Shown here one piece after another: positions 1 to 7,901 of a DNA stretch of 64,000 nt. The notes beneath the pieces are model-generated. The model saw only the letters and a list, made by a program, of their open reading frames with translations, was not told the DNA's origin and did not search any database. A program made the translations under genes and the position numbers. Position 1 is the stretch's first letter, and the number at the start of each line of letters is the position of its first letter. The stretch comes from Candidatus Argoarchaeum ethanivorans (lineage in GTDB: Archaea; Halobacteriota; Methanosarcinia; Methanosarcinales; EX4572-44): the NCBI GenBank assembly GCA_004193545.1, contig RPGO01000028.1, forward strand, positions 1 through 64,000. The letters run 5' to 3'.

Positions 1-875
1 AAATTGCGGTAATCCCTCACAATATGAGACAGTTTAGCCACATCGGCACTAATAATACCTTGTTGCTTTGCTATTTCAATGAGTTGATATAATTGCCAAT
101 TTTCTATTTCTGGAGTTTTATTCCCTTTGTTTTTGCCTTCAAGGTATTTCTGGTAATAATTAGACTTTGCCTCCTTCTCGCTACAAGACAAAGCATCTAT
201 TAGTAAAGATTCAAGGATTGTCCCACAAAGTAAAACCGTTGCTTTATGCAACTCATTCTGGAATGCTTTTTGAGCTTCCTCCCAATCTTTGGTAAGTAAG
301 TTTTTAATTTCTTTGTCTCTAATAAATTTAAAATCGAATTGTGGCATTTTCATTTGAGTTTTCTCTCCCCTCTTTTTCCAGTCTTCTTCCGCTTCTTTTT
401 TAGACTTCTGTAACCATCTCTTTTCATAATCCGTCTTGTAACTGCGATATTTCTCCAAATAAGTTTGAACGTGGGTTAGTAATTGCTGCTCCTCGGTATC
501 CAAAGGATATGTCCTCTCTCCTGTACCGATAAAGAGTTCATCTATTGCACTTAGAAAGTTACCACAAACCTGCTGCCCCCCATATTCCCACTCAGAATCA
601 GGGGCATCAGGATTGAATGTTCTCAGATTATCAAATGGTTGCCAATTATGCCGAGCTAAATCCTTAAAATCCGGCTTTCCAAGAATTCCCCCGATTTTGT
701 TACAAAGCCGCAGATAATTTCTGTTAATTTCATCAGTGGGTATTATCAAATCTCCGCTAAAGTAAGTTTCAAGAAGCTGAGTTAATTGCTTGTAGAATAG
801 GAGTAAACGATAAATCTCCCTGTTGAAATTTTCTTCTCTATCTCCAGATTTTGGGTTGATTATTTCAGTCATCAT
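1..875 (-). CDS. Uncharacterised protein, C-terminus beyond left edge
   Basis: An open frame runs leftward from ATG ATG at 875/872 to the window edge without a stop, about 291 codons. It begins MMTEIINPKSGDREENF. The protein is hydrophilic and rich in Lys and Glu. A helical segment around residues 130-175 (KSKKEAEEDWKKRGEK) precedes a second domain with ATVLLCGTILESLLIDALS and, near the edge, SHIVRDYRN. The ending 'H-x-x-RDYRN' is reminiscent of HEPN-like or DUF4145-like helical domains, in which RxxRN-H motifs occur, but this is only a resemblance. No partner gene is visible. Because the 3' end is missing, function stays open. Confidence 0.6.
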   Translation of the reverse strand, partial: MMTEIINPKSGDREENFNREIYRLLLFYKQLTQLLETYFSGDLIIPTDEINRNYLRLCNKIGGILGKPDFKDLARHNWQPFDNLRTFNPDAPDSEWEYGGQQVCGNFLSAIDELFIGTGERTYPLDTEEQQLLTHVQTYLEKYRSYKTDYEKRWLQKSKKEAEEDWKKRGEKTQMKMPQFDFKFIRDKEIKNLLTKDWEEAQKAFQNELHKATVLLCGTILESLLIDALSCSEKEAKSNYYQKYLEGKNKGNKTPEIENWQLYQLIEIAKQQGIISADVAKLSHIVRDYRN

Positions 876-1038
876 TTACTCTTTGGTATGAAAATACCTT
901 ATTATTTTCATGCACATGGATGCTCCTTTGGGTCATGAAAGTTTCTTTTTGTTTTGAAACTGCCAAGCAAAATGTCGCCTAACATCGTATATCCGAACAT
1001 AGTTCGCATATACATCCCTCTGGTCGAACTTCTTCTCT

Positions 1039-1308
1039 TCAATCATCGCTTACATCCCCTATTGTTATAAAATCTAACGGACTTTTGATCTTACCGATAT
1101 TCTTGTTGCTCACATGCGTATATATCTCTGTCGTCTTACTACTCTTGTGACCTATAATTTCCTGAATGTATCTCAGGTCTACCCCACTTTCCAATAAATG
1201 TGTGGCAAAGCTGTGCCTTAAGGCGTGCACACTGACATCTTTTGAGATTCCGATTGTCATTACGGCATTGTCAAGTATTCTCTCTACAGTCCGCGTTGTC
1301 AGGTGAGA
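1039..1308 (-). pseudogene. Tyrosine recombinase (XerC/D-like integrase) C-terminal remnant
   Basis: The frame encodes RTVERILDNAV, then HALRHSFATHLLESGVDLRY, then IIGHKSSKTTEIYTHVS. These are the C-terminal catalytic boxes of tyrosine recombinases: HxLRH, the second His in GHKSS, and the nucleophilic Tyr in IYTHVS. The N-terminal DNA-binding domain and the first catalytic Arg are absent; an in-frame TAA at 1309-1311 interrupts the frame upstream. A start at the ATG at 1260 would give only 73 residues. It is therefore a remnant of a full-length (about 300 aa) integrase. It ends against a palindromic repeat at 1306-1351, suggesting loss of the 5' part by recombination there. Catalytic activity is very unlikely. 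Confidence 0.85.
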
Positions 1309-1351
1309 TTACACAGGTTTCCACGAGATTAATCTCGTGATAATCTCGTGG
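1306..1351. repeat. Dispersed ACGAGATTA palindromic repeat, copy A
   Basis: The core CACGAGATTAATCTCGTG (1322-1339) is a perfect 18-bp palindrome, followed by a third half-site ATAATCTCGTGG. The same arrangement, beginning AGATTACACAG, recurs at 55299-55355. It lies exactly where the integrase reading frame is cut. Confidence 0.75.
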
Positions 1352-1450
1352 TTTCAATTTTTTTGAGTGATCCAATAACCCTTGCAAACCAGGTCATTTT
1401 TCCAAGCATGTAGAAACTGTTATCTCAATTGTGCTTCTTAACAATGACAG

Positions 1451-2929
1451 ATGACAGCAGATATTCTTCGAAGGGGTCGGCTGAATGGAGTACAGAACGA
1501 GCAGATTGTTGCTTTTACATCGTCCATGGAAGCCGATAGATGGATTTTTGATGCTGATATGCTGGTAGACAAAGCATACGTGGTAATGCTTTCCCACCAG
1601 GGAATAATCAGCCGTGATGACGCATCAGGGATACTCTCAGGCTTAAAAACAATAGAGAAGGATGGCATCGGTGTGCTTGATACCAGTTACGAGGATGTTC
1701 ATATCGCGATTGAAGCACGGCTTATCGAGCTTACCGGTGAAAATACTGGCGGAAGGATGCATTCAGGAAGATCCCGAAACGATGAGGTTGCAACCTGTAT
1801 CAGAATTGCACTTCGCGGTGAATTATTAGAGCTTGCAGAGTGCCTTGTCAAGCTCAGGAGTGTTTTTATCATAAAAGCAGATAATCATGTTGATACTGTT
1901 ATGCCGGGTTTTACACACCTGCAGCATGCTCAACCAACCACCCTTGCCCACTATTTGCTTGCTCATGCCTGTGCCCTTGAGCGTGATTTTGAACGGCTGA
2001 CCGATGCATACAAACGGATTAATCTCTGCCCGCTCGGAGCAGCAGCATTCGCCTCCACTGGTTTTCCACTGGACAGGGATTATGTCTGCAAACTTCTTGG
2101 ATTCGATGCACTGCTTGAAAACTCGATGGATGCGGTTTCGACAAGGGATTTTATCATCGAAACACTTGGTGTATGCTCTAATCTTATGGTTGATATTAGT
2201 CGGTTTGCAGAAGAGACCATATTGTGGAGCACCAGCGAGTTTGGTTTTATTGAACTTGCCGATGCGTATTCTTCTACTTCTTCTATCATGCCGCAGAAGA
2301 AGAACCCAGACATATCAGAACTCTTGCGAGCTAAAACAGGAAGCGTTCATGGAGCTTTAATGTCAGTACTTTATATCTGCAAGGCACTTCCCTACAGCTA
2401 CAATCGCGACCTCCAGGAAGTTACTCCTCACCTGCAAAAAGCTGTTGGTATTACAAAGAGCGCAGTGTCTATAACAACTGATATGCTCTCAACGCTAACG
2501 GTGCACAAGGAACTGCTTCATCAAAAATCCACATCCGGCTTTTCAACTGCAACCGAACTTGCAGACACTATCGTGCGCGTTACAGGTCTGCCGTTCAGAC
2601 TTGCCCACCATGTAGTAGGGTCAGCAGTGCGGGAGGGAAATCTCGATTTTGCAAAAATTATAGAGATTGGGAAGAAGGTTACAGGTAAAAACCTTGAAGA
2701 TATTGGTCTGAGAAAAAAGGATTTTTTAGAGGCGCTTGATCCATTGTTAAACATAAATCGTAGAAACATCAAAGGAGGACCTGCACCGGGCGAGTGCACA
2801 CGTTCAATAATAGAGAGGGGAAATAAACTTTCAGACGATCAGCATGTTATCCAGCAGCGTATCCAGGCACTCGATGAATCAAAACACACGCTTGATACAA
2901 TCGTCGATACATTTGAGACGCATCTTTAA
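1451..2929 (+). CDS. argH: Argininosuccinate lyase
   Basis: Final step of arginine synthesis: argininosuccinate to arginine plus fumarate, a cytosolic homotetramer of the fumarase/aspartase superfamily. The 492 aa match or slightly exceed the usual 460-490. Visible boxes are GGRMHSGRSRNDEV near residue 100, THLQHAQPTTLAHY near 155, and the superfamily signature SSIMPQKKNPDISE near 277, which supplies the mobile catalytic loop with its Ser. The start at 1451 precedes TADILRRGRL; no strong Shine-Dalgarno is seen. No other arg genes are nearby, so it appears to be transcribed alone. Its stop codon coincides with the left edge of an IS3-type transposase scrap, so the last few residues may have been altered by that insertion. 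Confidence 0.95.
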   Translation: MTADILRRGRLNGVQNEQIVAFTSSMEADRWIFDADMLVDKAYVVMLSHQGIISRDDASGILSGLKTIEKDGIGVLDTSYEDVHIAIEARLIELTGENTGGRMHSGRSRNDEVATCIRIALRGELLELAECLVKLRSVFIIKADNHVDTVMPGFTHLQHAQPTTLAHYLLAHACALERDFERLTDAYKRINLCPLGAAAFASTGFPLDRDYVCKLLGFDALLENSMDAVSTRDFIIETLGVCSNLMVDISRFAEETILWSTSEFGFIELADAYSSTSSIMPQKKNPDISELLRAKTGSVHGALMSVLYICKALPYSYNRDLQEVTPHLQKAVGITKSAVSITTDMLSTLTVHKELLHQKSTSGFSTATELADTIVRVTGLPFRLAHHVVGSAVREGNLDFAKIIEIGKKVTGKNLEDIGLRKKDFLEALDPLLNINRRNIKGGPAPGECTRSIIERGNKLSDDQHVIQQRIQALDESKHTLDTIVDTFETHL

Positions 2930-3102
2930 AATACGGAACATTCAATGATGTATTACAGAACATTGATCGTTTCATTGAAGCGGTAGACAATTCAAAACGC
3001 ATTCATTCTTCGATTGGCTACAAATCGCCAGTTAATTTTGAGAAGGCGATGGTTTTAAATATATTAGCTTAACTTACTGTCTACCAAATGGGGTTCAGTC
3101 CA
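2926..3102 (+). mobile_element. IS3-family transposase (OrfB) 3' remnant with terminal repeat
   Basis: Frame 2926-3072 encodes YGTFNDVLQNIDRFIEAV, then NSKRIHSSIGYKSPVNFE and a stop. This is the typical C-terminus of the IS3-family DDE integrase. It is followed by ACTGTCTACCAAATGGGGTT (from 3077), resembling the terminal inverted repeat of IS3-type elements. Everything upstream, including the catalytic D-D-E, is missing. The fragment starts inside the last codons of argH, so the element was deleted right up to that gene. Confidence 0.8.
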
Positions 3103-3170
3103 CATCGTAATTATCTCTTCGGCGAGGAAGACAAGAAGGTCGTGAACGATATCGAATTTTTCCTTCCCGA

Positions 3171-3356
3171 TTAGGAAATTGCCCTCTGTGTCTTTTGGGG
3201 GCATTCTTCAACGAGATGTATGATTTTATCGAACTCGTTGGCGTTGTATCTGGATTTTAAGAGCTCAACGATAAAAATTCGTTTTTTGGATTGTGTTATG
3301 AAGGAGATACAGGCATGAGAGTGGAAGAACCTTAAAGGATTACGGCACATGTACAA
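3171..3356 (-). other. Small unrecognised reading frame, probable gene remnant
   Basis: A 61-codon frame starts at a TTG 9 bp after the large fusion gene on the same strand. It encodes a basic N-terminus, then ITQSKKRIFIVELLKSRYNA and EFDKIIHLVEECP. I do not recognise the family. The region between it and the IS3 scrap (3103-3170) is not open in the same frame, though alternative-frame peptides look protein-like, which suggests decay by frameshift. It could also be a short 3' gene of the same operon. No function is proposed. Confidence 0.3.
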
Positions 3357-3365
3357 TATCGCGGT

Positions 3366-6300
3366 TTAGGAAATCAAGTATTTTTTGATCAGATGAATCG
3401 GCAACGCCACGGGTTGATCTTCCACGGCAATTATCCCTCTTCCGTTCTGTCCTATTGGCTGGTATCTAACAAGCGTGACGATACCAACAACTTCACCTAT
3501 TTCATTTATTAGCGGACTCCCACTCATTCCCTTTCCTATTTTTGCATCGATAAAAATGACTCGTTCCGAGGAAACATCGATTTTCCTGATAGAATTAACA
3601 ATTCCTTTAGATATATAGATATTTTCACTAAATATCTCAGAGTTGGGTGAAGGAAAACCGATTGCAAGAATTTGTTCACCTGGCTCAACAAAGTCAAACT
3701 CGCCGTCTCTGAGGGGTTTCAAATCACCACTCAATTTTAATATTGCTAAATCGTTGATCGGATCCAATTTTAGCTCATCCACGGTGTAGATCTTATTTTT
3801 ACCAATGATTTTTATATCTGATGTTTTCGATCCCTCGACCACATGACGATTCGTTACAATCAAATTGGGAGCGATACAGAAACCGCTACCTGAGTAATAT
3901 CCTTTTTTTTGGGAAATTTTTTGGATCATGAAGATAGAATCATCTACAGCGTTCAGGAAAGCATTTAATCGATTGAAATCTGGATATTTTAGCCCGAACA
4001 GACTGCCAAATCGCTTATGTGTATTTCTATATTCTTCTCTCAGCCCAAGTCGGATATAGCACTTTAAAAGTAGATGGAATGCCTTCTCTGTCAACCCTTC
4101 TTTATCTGCAACAGATTCCAGTATTTTCCTTGCCTTATCAACTCTTCCCATGGTTAAATAATAATTAGCCTCTTCAAGAGGCGTCATTTTATCAGTATTG
4201 GGTTCCATAGATTTCAAGATCTCTAACCAACCTATCACAGTAGTTGTAACGTTCTCTTCAACCGATGCTATGAGGCTCTTCAACGCTACTCTGTAATTTG
4301 ACAGAAGATCAATTCGTTCCTGTAATTTTGAGAGAATACTATTATCACTAAAATCTAAATGTCGTATTTGAACCCGCTTCACATTATTGAGTATTGTGGT
4401 AAATTGATCCTTGTATTTTAGAATATCATAATTGAGCTGGTTTTTTTTAGTAAACATATCTTGAATTGCACTGACTTGATCACTGTTTGCTGTGTAAAAA
4501 CTTGCATTGACCTCCACTCTCTCATGGAACAACTCGAAGAAATCGTTGGTAGAACGCTCAGCAACATCAATTGATTTATCGCAGGATGATTTTAATCTTT
4601 CAATTTCTATCGTTAAGTTTTTCAGGTCTTTTTCAAGCGAATGAACTTGTTCACTTTCTGTAAAATATCTGCGTAAATTTCGCTTTTCGTTCGGTGACAA
4701 TGTGATAGCACCTTCAATTCTTATTGACTGTTTATTTCCTGTGCCTTTGTCCACTGCTGTGACAGTTAAGATACAATCGGCATCAATATCAAACGTTACC
4801 TCTATCTGAGGCATACCAGCGGGAGCTGGCGAAATTTCATCAAGAATAAAATCTCCCAGAAAATAATTCTTATGCGGATCCTTTGATTCACCTTGATATA
4901 CTTCTACATGTACATTTGGCTGATTATCTTTCGCTGTCGAGTAAATATTTGATTTATTTATTGGAATTTTCGAATTTCGTTCTATTAATCTACTAATTTC
5001 TTTTTCATTATGTTCAGATGCTCTTTTTACTGCTGCAACACCGAGACTATAAGGAACTATGTCCAGAAGTAATGACTGTGTTATATCACCTGCGAGGATT
5101 GCCCCTTCTAATGCAGACCCTCTTGCCACCACAGTTCCAGGGTCAATACCCCCCAAATTCCTTGCTCGAATTGTCTTTTCGACAAGCTTGCCGACAGCAG
5201 GCATCTTTGTAGCATTTCCAACCAGAAGAAAATGATCCACATTTAAGACGCTATCGGTCTTTATCTCTTCTATTTTTGCTTTTATACGATCAAGAATGTG
5301 CTGGGATAGTTTCTCCAGTTCTGTTCTATTTATTGTAAATGTATATGCAGGTCTATTCAGAAAATGCACCAGTTCCATTGTGTATTCGTTTACTGATGAC
5401 AGGTTTATCTTCAGGTTTTCACAGGCATCTATCAGGCGAGCAAACTCTATCGGATGGCTCTTTTCGTTAATATCCACTCCAATAGTCGCCTTGATATTTT
5501 CTGCTACATATCGAACTATTTCGAGATCTATATCGCTTCCCCCCAGTTTAGTGTCGCCACCTATAGCCTGGATATCATACACCCCTTTATCTACATCCAA
5601 AATCGAGATATCCAGCGTTCCGCCCCCCAGATCCACCACTTCCAGTCGTCCAGAATATGCTCTTTGATAACCATAAGCTAACGCCGCAGCCGTAGGCTCA
5701 TGCAATAGTCGCCGAACACGTAAACCCGCAATTTCAGCCGAATCTCTCGTAGCCCTCTTTTGGCTATCATTAAAGTAGGCTGGAACAGATAAAACAACAT
5801 CCTTTATATGACTGTACCCCTTTTGTTCATTTAGAAATTTGTTTAATGTCTCTTCAGTGAATTTCAGATTATTACTGTCTAAAAGTTCATAAAACCTCGA
5901 TTCTACTTTGGACTTCAAATAAGTATCAGCATTAAGTCTAAATCTTTGAAGAATCTTCGCAACGACTTCCTCGCTCCTATATCTTTTCCCGCCTATCAAA
6001 AATTTTTTCCCTGTTCCAATGCTTCTTTTGACACGACCTATAACAGTGTTGGGTGCAATCAGAGACCTCAATCGAGCCGCTTCGCCAAAAATAGGATGAT
6101 TATCGTCATCAATCCCAAAAAAAGACGGCTCAAATTCAGAACCATTGAAAGTGAGAATTATTTCTGCTTCCTTGCTCTTTTTATTAAATATTGCAGCTAC
6201 TGAGTTTGTTGTTCCAAAATCAATTCCAAATACCTGAGAGTATGAACCAAGCACTTCATCCATAGCTCTGGTAAATAGCCGTTTTAAATCAGTCTCACTT

Positions 6301-7832
6301 CCCAACAGGTGCTCTGTAATCTTATCCTGTATAACTCGTATGTGACTTGTCAGGTCATAGGTCTTCGCAATGGACAGGGCTTTTTCTAAGTCCTGAAAAG
6401 TCCCTGATTCCATGTATATCTCAACAACTCTCTCGAATTCTCCAGCTCCTGCACAGAGCCGAATCAGAACATCTCGACTGGGGTCGGATGTTTTCAGATA
6501 ACATTCAATTGCCTCTTTGAAATGCTGGATGTTTTCATACAGCGTGTAAGCTTCATCATATCTTTCTACCAACCGATAAAAATTAGCTGCTTTTAATAAA
6601 TTACCTCCTTTCTCGTGCAATTCTGCCAGTTTTATCAAATTATCAGGATCCACCAGACCAATTGCACGATTAATCAAATTGGCTTTTTCATAATATTCAA
6701 TGGCAAGTTCTGAATCATTTAAATCATCTTCAGCAATCCTACCAGCTTCTTCAAACTTTCCAGCATTTTCCTCAAGTTTAATCCAATCTCGGTATATTGA
6801 CTCGGCATCTTCACCCGATGCAAGAGAGGCAATCTCTCTACTGAAATGCTCTCGACCGAGTAACAGTATTTCTTTTCTTGTGGATTGGCCACATTCTGCA
6901 ACATCTGCTAATTTCATAGCCCCTACAAAATCACTGCTCTTTATCTTCACATCCATACGCTTTTTTGCCATCTCTTTTATCAAACCAAAATACTCATCAG
7001 GATGTTCAAGACCAGCAGCAAATTCACGCGCTTCAAAAAACCTTTCCAGCCCCATCAAGAGTTTTACCTTACGCTCCGGCTTAACAACAAATTCTAAAGC
7101 CTTTTCCAGATCTCCCAAAGATTCAGCAGCTCTGGAGACCCCTTCATTGTCTCCAGCATATTCGTAAAACTTGCACGCCTCGGGATACACCCCAGCATTC
7201 TCATAACACTTCGCAGCATCGCTTAAATTTCCTTCAATGACATACAGAAAAGCAGCAGCTTTAAACTCTCCAACAGCTTCCCTCACACGCGGATTATCCG
7301 GAATGGATTCTATCGAAAATTCGGCTATATTTTTGAGAATACCACACATCGTCTGGTCTGTCCTAATATCTCCATTGTATTTTTCCCAACATATTATTGC
7401 TGATTGTAATAATTCCCTATCAACAACCTTGTCTTTTGTTACATGCACAGTTAGTTCATTGGCTCGACCTCGCTTTGCAAGAATTTCTATAGCTTCCACG
7501 TTAAAGCCAAAGTAATCACATAGCTCAAGCGCTGCAGCATCAAGCTTATTTTCTTCTAGAAGACCAATTGCTTGTTTAAAGCAATCTGACTGGATTTCCT
7601 TACTTAATAGAGTAATATTTTCGATTAGAGATCCATATCTAAGAATTAAATTGGAAAGGCGTTGAACATTCTTTTCATTTAATAAAATTCTAAATTCTTT
7701 GGAAAAAATAGAGACGATTTTTTCTTGATCATTGGCTGATACGGCTTTTTGCAATTTTTTCTCAAATCTGTCTATTTTCTTCTCGGATGAAAAATATGAT
7801 TTTAGAGTGTCAATCATTGGAAAATTAATCAT
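3366..7832 (-). CDS. Giant TPR-Hsp70-TPR-trypsin-like protease fusion
   Basis: One 1488-aa protein joins modules normally found apart. Residues about 1-530 are an alpha-solenoid of degenerate TPR-like helical pairs (GNLSDAAKCYENAGVYPEA, GNLLKAANFYRLVERYDEA). Residues 534-1050 are a DnaK/Hsp70 module: phosphate loop FGIDFGTTNSVAAIF, VVLSVPAYFNDSQKRATRDS, LLHEPTAAALAYGY, and VVDLGGGTLDISILDVDKG followed by a substrate-binding beta domain. A coiled coil (about 1055-1180) and a short TPR stretch follow. Residues about 1290-1488 are an HtrA/trypsin-like serine protease with the full triad: His in TNRHVV near 1327, Asp in NDLAILKL near 1360, Ser in GKGMSGSP near 1437. There is no signal peptide, so it should be cytosolic. 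It lies 69 bp downstream of clpB on the same strand. Chaperone-guided proteolysis is my inference. Confidence 0.92.
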   Translation of the reverse strand: MINFPMIDTLKSYFSSEKKIDRFEKKLQKAVSANDQEKIVSIFSKEFRILLNEKNVQRLSNLILRYGSLIENITLLSKEIQSDCFKQAIGLLEENKLDAAALELCDYFGFNVEAIEILAKRGRANELTVHVTKDKVVDRELLQSAIICWEKYNGDIRTDQTMCGILKNIAEFSIESIPDNPRVREAVGEFKAAAFLYVIEGNLSDAAKCYENAGVYPEACKFYEYAGDNEGVSRAAESLGDLEKALEFVVKPERKVKLLMGLERFFEAREFAAGLEHPDEYFGLIKEMAKKRMDVKIKSSDFVGAMKLADVAECGQSTRKEILLLGREHFSREIASLASGEDAESIYRDWIKLEENAGKFEEAGRIAEDDLNDSELAIEYYEKANLINRAIGLVDPDNLIKLAELHEKGGNLLKAANFYRLVERYDEAYTLYENIQHFKEAIECYLKTSDPSRDVLIRLCAGAGEFERVVEIYMESGTFQDLEKALSIAKTYDLTSHIRVIQDKITEHLLGSETDLKRLFTRAMDEVLGSYSQVFGIDFGTTNSVAAIFNKKSKEAEIILTFNGSEFEPSFFGIDDDNHPIFGEAARLRSLIAPNTVIGRVKRSIGTGKKFLIGGKRYRSEEVVAKILQRFRLNADTYLKSKVESRFYELLDSNNLKFTEETLNKFLNEQKGYSHIKDVVLSVPAYFNDSQKRATRDSAEIAGLRVRRLLHEPTAAALAYGYQRAYSGRLEVVDLGGGTLDISILDVDKGVYDIQAIGGDTKLGGSDIDLEIVRYVAENIKATIGVDINEKSHPIEFARLIDACENLKINLSSVNEYTMELVHFLNRPAYTFTINRTELEKLSQHILDRIKAKIEEIKTDSVLNVDHFLLVGNATKMPAVGKLVEKTIRARNLGGIDPGTVVARGSALEGAILAGDITQSLLLDIVPYSLGVAAVKRASEHNEKEISRLIERNSKIPINKSNIYSTAKDNQPNVHVEVYQGESKDPHKNYFLGDFILDEISPAPAGMPQIEVTFDIDADCILTVTAVDKGTGNKQSIRIEGAITLSPNEKRNLRRYFTESEQVHSLEKDLKNLTIEIERLKSSCDKSIDVAERSTNDFFELFHERVEVNASFYTANSDQVSAIQDMFTKKNQLNYDILKYKDQFTTILNNVKRVQIRHLDFSDNSILSKLQERIDLLSNYRVALKSLIASVEENVTTTVIGWLEILKSMEPNTDKMTPLEEANYYLTMGRVDKARKILESVADKEGLTEKAFHLLLKCYIRLGLREEYRNTHKRFGSLFGLKYPDFNRLNAFLNAVDDSIFMIQKISQKKGYYSGSGFCIAPNLIVTNRHVVEGSKTSDIKIIGKNKIYTVDELKLDPINDLAILKLSGDLKPLRDGEFDFVEPGEQILAIGFPSPNSEIFSENIYISKGIVNSIRKIDVSSERVIFIDAKIGKGMSGSPLINEIGEVVGIVTLVRYQPIGQNGRGIIAVEDQPVALPIHLIKKYLIS

Positions 7833-7901
7833 CTTTCGCCCCTACATAGCCTTTAAACGACTCGGAAGATTCACCAGTAATGTTCGTCTGTACCAGAGCC
7901 G

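Noticed and set aside
6700-7167. 155-codon plus-strand frame inside the Hsp70-protease fusion gene
   Set aside because: Antisense to the TPR region of a conserved protein; Ser-rich shadow translation.
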